From Pseudomonas sp. SORT22 (GTDB lineage: Bacteria; Pseudomonadota; Gammaproteobacteria; Pseudomonadales; Pseudomonadaceae): a stretch of DNA of 64,000 nt. The DNA lies in contig NZ_CP071007.1 in the NCBI RefSeq assembly GCF_018417635.1, positions 792,001 through 856,000 of the forward strand, in the 5' to 3' direction. The notes under the pieces were generated by a model. The model made no database searches. It was not told the DNA's origin and was given only the letters and a program-made list of their open reading frames with translations. The translations under genes were made by a program, and so were the position numbers. Numbering within the stretch: the first letter of the stretch is position 1; the number at the start of each line of letters is the position of its first letter. This document shows, in pieces, positions 62,041 to 64,000 of this stretch.

Positions 62041-62063
62041 CGCCATGTACAATGGCGGTTTTG
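62041..62063 (+). terminator. Terminator after rlpA
   Basis: CCGCCAT at 62041-62047 pairs with ATGGCGG at 62053-62059 over a 5-nt loop and is followed by TTTT, fitting a Rho-independent terminator before the dacA leader. Confidence 0.7.
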
Positions 62064-62134
62064 CCCGTCAGGCCATGCGCCTGTAAACGTTTTGCCCATG
62101 AGGGCATGAGCCCATTAGCCATTTCGAGAGACGG

Positions 62135-63295
62135 ATGAACATAACCAGCTTTGCCAAACGCCTTTGCCTGCTTGTACCGCTGATGATTGCCCCTGCCGCC
62201 TTCGCGGCAGAGCAAATGATGCCGTCGCCGCCGCAACTGGCTGCCAAGTCCTACGTGCTCATGGAAGCCTCCAGCGGCAACATCCTGGTCGAGAACAATG
62301 GTGACCAGCGTCTGCCTCCGGCGAGCCTGACCAAGCTGATGACCGCCTACATCGCGACCCTGGATATCCGCCGCGGGCAGATCGGCGAAAACGACCCGGT
62401 CACCGTCAGCGAAAACGCCTGGCGCACCGGCGGTTCGCGGATGTTCATCAAGGTCGGCACCCAGGTCAGCGTCAGCGACCTGCTGCACGGCATCATCATC
62501 CAGTCGGGTAACGACGCCAGCGTCGCCCTCGCCGAGCACATCGCCGGCAGCGAAGACGCCTTCGCCGACATGATGAACAAGACCGCCGGCGACCTGGGCA
62601 TGAGCAACAGCCACTTCATGAACCCGACCGGCCTGCCGAACCCCGAGCACTACTCGTCGGCTCATGACATGGCGGTGCTGGCGCGCGCGATCATCCACGA
62701 AGACCCGGCTCACTATGCGATCTACTCGCAGAAAGAGTTCTTCTGGAACAACATCAAGCAGCCTAACCGCAACCTGCTGCTGTGGCGCGACAAGACCGTC
62801 GACGGCCTGAAAACCGGCCACACCGACGAAGCCGGCTACTGCATGGTGTCTTCGGCAGTACGTGACGGCATGCGCCTGATCGCCGTGGTCTTCGGTACCA
62901 ACAGCGAGCAATCGCGTGCGGCCGAAACCCAGAAGCTGCTGACCTACGGCTTCCGCTTCTTCGAAACCCAGACCTTCTACCAGAAGGGTACCGAGCTTGC
63001 CCAGGCACCGGTCTGGAAGGGCGCAACCAATCAGGTCAAAGCCGGTCTCGCCGAAGACCTGACCATGACTTTGCCTAAAGGCCAATTGAAAAAGCTGGCC
63101 GCAAGCATGACCATGAACCCGCAATTGATCGCTCCGATCAACAAAGGTGACGTGATCGGTAAAGTGGAAGTCAAACTGGATGACAAGGTTGTCCACAGTG
63201 CCGACCTGATCGCGCTGGATGGCGTTGAGGAAGGTGGTTTCTTCCGTCGTGTGTGGGATAGCATTCGGCTATTCTTCTACGGGTTGTTCAACTGA
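62135..63295 (+). CDS. dacA: D-alanyl-D-alanine carboxypeptidase (PBP5/6 type)
   Basis: The 386-residue enzyme trims pentapeptide side chains. It has the signal peptide MNITSFAKRLCLLVPLMIAPAAFA, the SXXK active site SLTK (64-67), a SGN motif in QSGNDASVALAEH (about 128-140), KTGHTDEAG (about 226), and a C-terminal amphipathic membrane-anchoring helix near GGFFRRVWDSIRLFFYGLF. Named dacC in P. aeruginosa. Confidence 0.97.
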   Translation: MNITSFAKRLCLLVPLMIAPAAFAAEQMMPSPPQLAAKSYVLMEASSGNILVENNGDQRLPPASLTKLMTAYIATLDIRRGQIGENDPVTVSENAWRTGGSRMFIKVGTQVSVSDLLHGIIIQSGNDASVALAEHIAGSEDAFADMMNKTAGDLGMSNSHFMNPTGLPNPEHYSSAHDMAVLARAIIHEDPAHYAIYSQKEFFWNNIKQPNRNLLLWRDKTVDGLKTGHTDEAGYCMVSSAVRDGMRLIAVVFGTNSEQSRAAETQKLLTYGFRFFETQTFYQKGTELAQAPVWKGATNQVKAGLAEDLTMTLPKGQLKKLAASMTMNPQLIAPINKGDVIGKVEVKLDDKVVHSADLIALDGVEEGGFFRRVWDSIRLFFYGLFN

Positions 63296-63309
63296 TATCG
63301 TGACCTGCC

Positions 63310-63340
63310 ACGCCCCCGCCACTCATGCGGGGGCGTTGTT
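63310..63340 (+). terminator. Rho-independent terminator after dacA
   Basis: ACGCCCCCGC at 63310-63319 pairs with GCGGGGGCGT at 63327-63336 over loop CACTCAT, followed by TGTTGTT, a strong terminator. Confidence 0.85.
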
Positions 63341-63370
63341 GTTGCCACGGCTTACGAGGCCGTTACTGCT

Positions 63371-63643
63371 ATGACCGAAGCTGACAAGTCGCACAAAATC
63401 GAATTCCCCTGCGCCGATTACCCGATCAAGGTCATCGGCGACACCGTGGTCAATTTCAAGGACACGGTGATCGAGATCCTCAAGAAGTACGCCACGGTCG
63501 ACATGAGTACCCTGGCTGAACGTCAGAGCAAGGAAGGCAAGTACACCACGGTGCAACTGCACATCATCGCCACGGGTGAAGACCAGCTGCACGATATCAA
63601 CAGCGCCCTGCGCGCGACCGGAATCGTGAAAATGGTGCTCTGA
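63371..63643 (+). CDS. DUF493 (YbeD) family protein
   Basis: The 90-residue protein has the YbeD pattern [16 protein letters not shown] and [30 protein letters not shown], an ACT-like ferredoxin fold of the DUF493 family. It always precedes lipB in Pseudomonas and E. coli, but its function is not established. Its TGA overlaps the lipB ATG. Confidence 0.95.
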   Translation: MTEADKSHKIEFPCADYPIKVIGDTVVNFKDTVIEILKKYATVDMSTLAERQSKEGKYTTVQLHIIATGEDQLHDINSALRATGIVKMVL

Positions 63644-64000
63644 TGCCCGCGTGTCTCGGCTTTCGCGACCTCGGCCTGCTGCCTTACGAGCCGGTGCTGG
63701 AGGCCATGCGTCGGTTTACCGACCAGCGTGGCCCGGGTACCGCGGATGAGGTATGGCTGGTTGAACACCCGGCGGTGTTCACCCAGGGCCAGGCCGGCAA
63801 GGCCGAGCATCTGCTGGTACCGGGTGACATCCCGGTGGTGCAGACCGATCGCGGCGGCCAGGTGACCTATCACGGCCCGGGTCAGCTGGTGGCGTACTTG
63901 CTGCTGGATGTACGCCGCCTGGGTTTTGGCGTGCGCGATCTGGTCAGCCGCATCGAGCGCTGCCTGATCGAGTTGCTGGCCAGTTACAACGTCGAGGCGG
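63643..64000 (+). CDS. lipB: Lipoyl(octanoyl) transferase LipB, 3' end outside window
   Basis: The visible 119 residues contain [34 protein letters not shown] and the conserved [23 protein letters not shown], which carries the catalytic-site region of octanoyl-ACP:protein transferase. It moves octanoate from ACP to the lipoyl domains of 2-oxoacid dehydrogenases. The frame is open to the window end. It is coupled to the preceding gene by an ATGA overlap. Confidence 0.97.
   Translation, partial: MPACLGFRDLGLLPYEPVLEAMRRFTDQRGPGTADEVWLVEHPAVFTQGQAGKAEHLLVPGDIPVVQTDRGGQVTYHGPGQLVAYLLLDVRRLGFGVRDLVSRIERCLIELLASYNVEA

Noticed and set aside
62020..62054. Sigma70 promoter of dacA (TTGTCA and TACAAT)
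   Set aside because: The spacer would be 23 bases, too long, and TACAAT lies within the rlpA terminator hairpin.

Overview
The window is a chromosomal segment of a Pseudomonas, most likely of the P. putida/P. fluorescens group. The support is high GC content, a gene order that follows the P. aeruginosa lipB-to-Zur-regulated-ABC segment in reverse (as I recall it), and four REP palindromes of the type common in P. putida-group genomes. I see no insertion sequence, prophage, tRNA, rRNA or CRISPR array. Genes fill almost everything. The only gene-free stretches above 300 bases are 25311-25906 and 33016-33352.

Left part (1-18342). A probable zinc-linked ABC system (permease, ATPase, His-rich DUF2796 protein) sits behind a Zur-like palindrome. 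Next come cnoX, a methyltransferase and a YbaY-type lipoprotein on the minus strand. A long plus-strand block follows: nrdR-ribD-ribC-ribBA-ribH-nusB-thiL-pgpA, a periplasmic solute-binding protein, ribA, a small membrane protein and btuF. It covers riboflavin synthesis, thiamine-diphosphate formation, phospholipid synthesis and B12 capture. The ribBA product has a GTP cyclohydrolase II-like half without its zinc cysteines, and the separate ribA carries that activity. On the minus strand are btuB, dxs, ispA and xseB.

Accessory part (18574-36992). A three-gene MBOAT/SGNH/SGNH cluster probably O-acetylates an unidentified envelope glycan. Next is an RNA-repair locus: the sigma54 activator gene rtcR faces a near-consensus sigma54 promoter at 25462-25477, which drives an approximately 420-nt highly structured leader, then an unusual slipin, the RNA ligase rtcB and the nucleotidyltransferase rlaP. 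This is the most interesting system here. The leader folds on paper into two three-way junctions with GGA motifs in three hairpin loops, and a fourth GGA lies in the slipin ribosome-binding site. Two unassigned membrane-protein genes, an EamA exporter/LysR pair, a GST, an S24-like repressor without its catalytic dyad, ppa, mtfA, a DedA protein and a GNAT enzyme follow.

Ethanolamine block (37087-44637). eutC, eutB, an ethanolamine permease and an aldehyde dehydrogenase lie on the minus strand behind a sigma54 promoter and an upstream inverted repeat. The AcoR/EatR-type activator is divergent. This is the short Pseudomonas route (import, B12-dependent ammonia-lyase, acetaldehyde oxidation) with no microcompartment genes in view.

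Right part (44704-64000). mpl and ubiX come first, then a small lipoprotein, a Rossmann-fold protein, a MORN-repeat lipoprotein fused to a C13 cysteine peptidase, a MaoC hydratase, lrgAB, a LON-N protein, a DedA-PAP2 fusion and a 3-methyladenine glycosylase. The window ends with the conserved proA-nadD-rsfS-rlmH-mrdA-rodA-mltB-rlpA-dacA-ybeD-lipB cluster for cell-wall elongation, ribosome biogenesis and lipoylation. lipB is cut by the window end.
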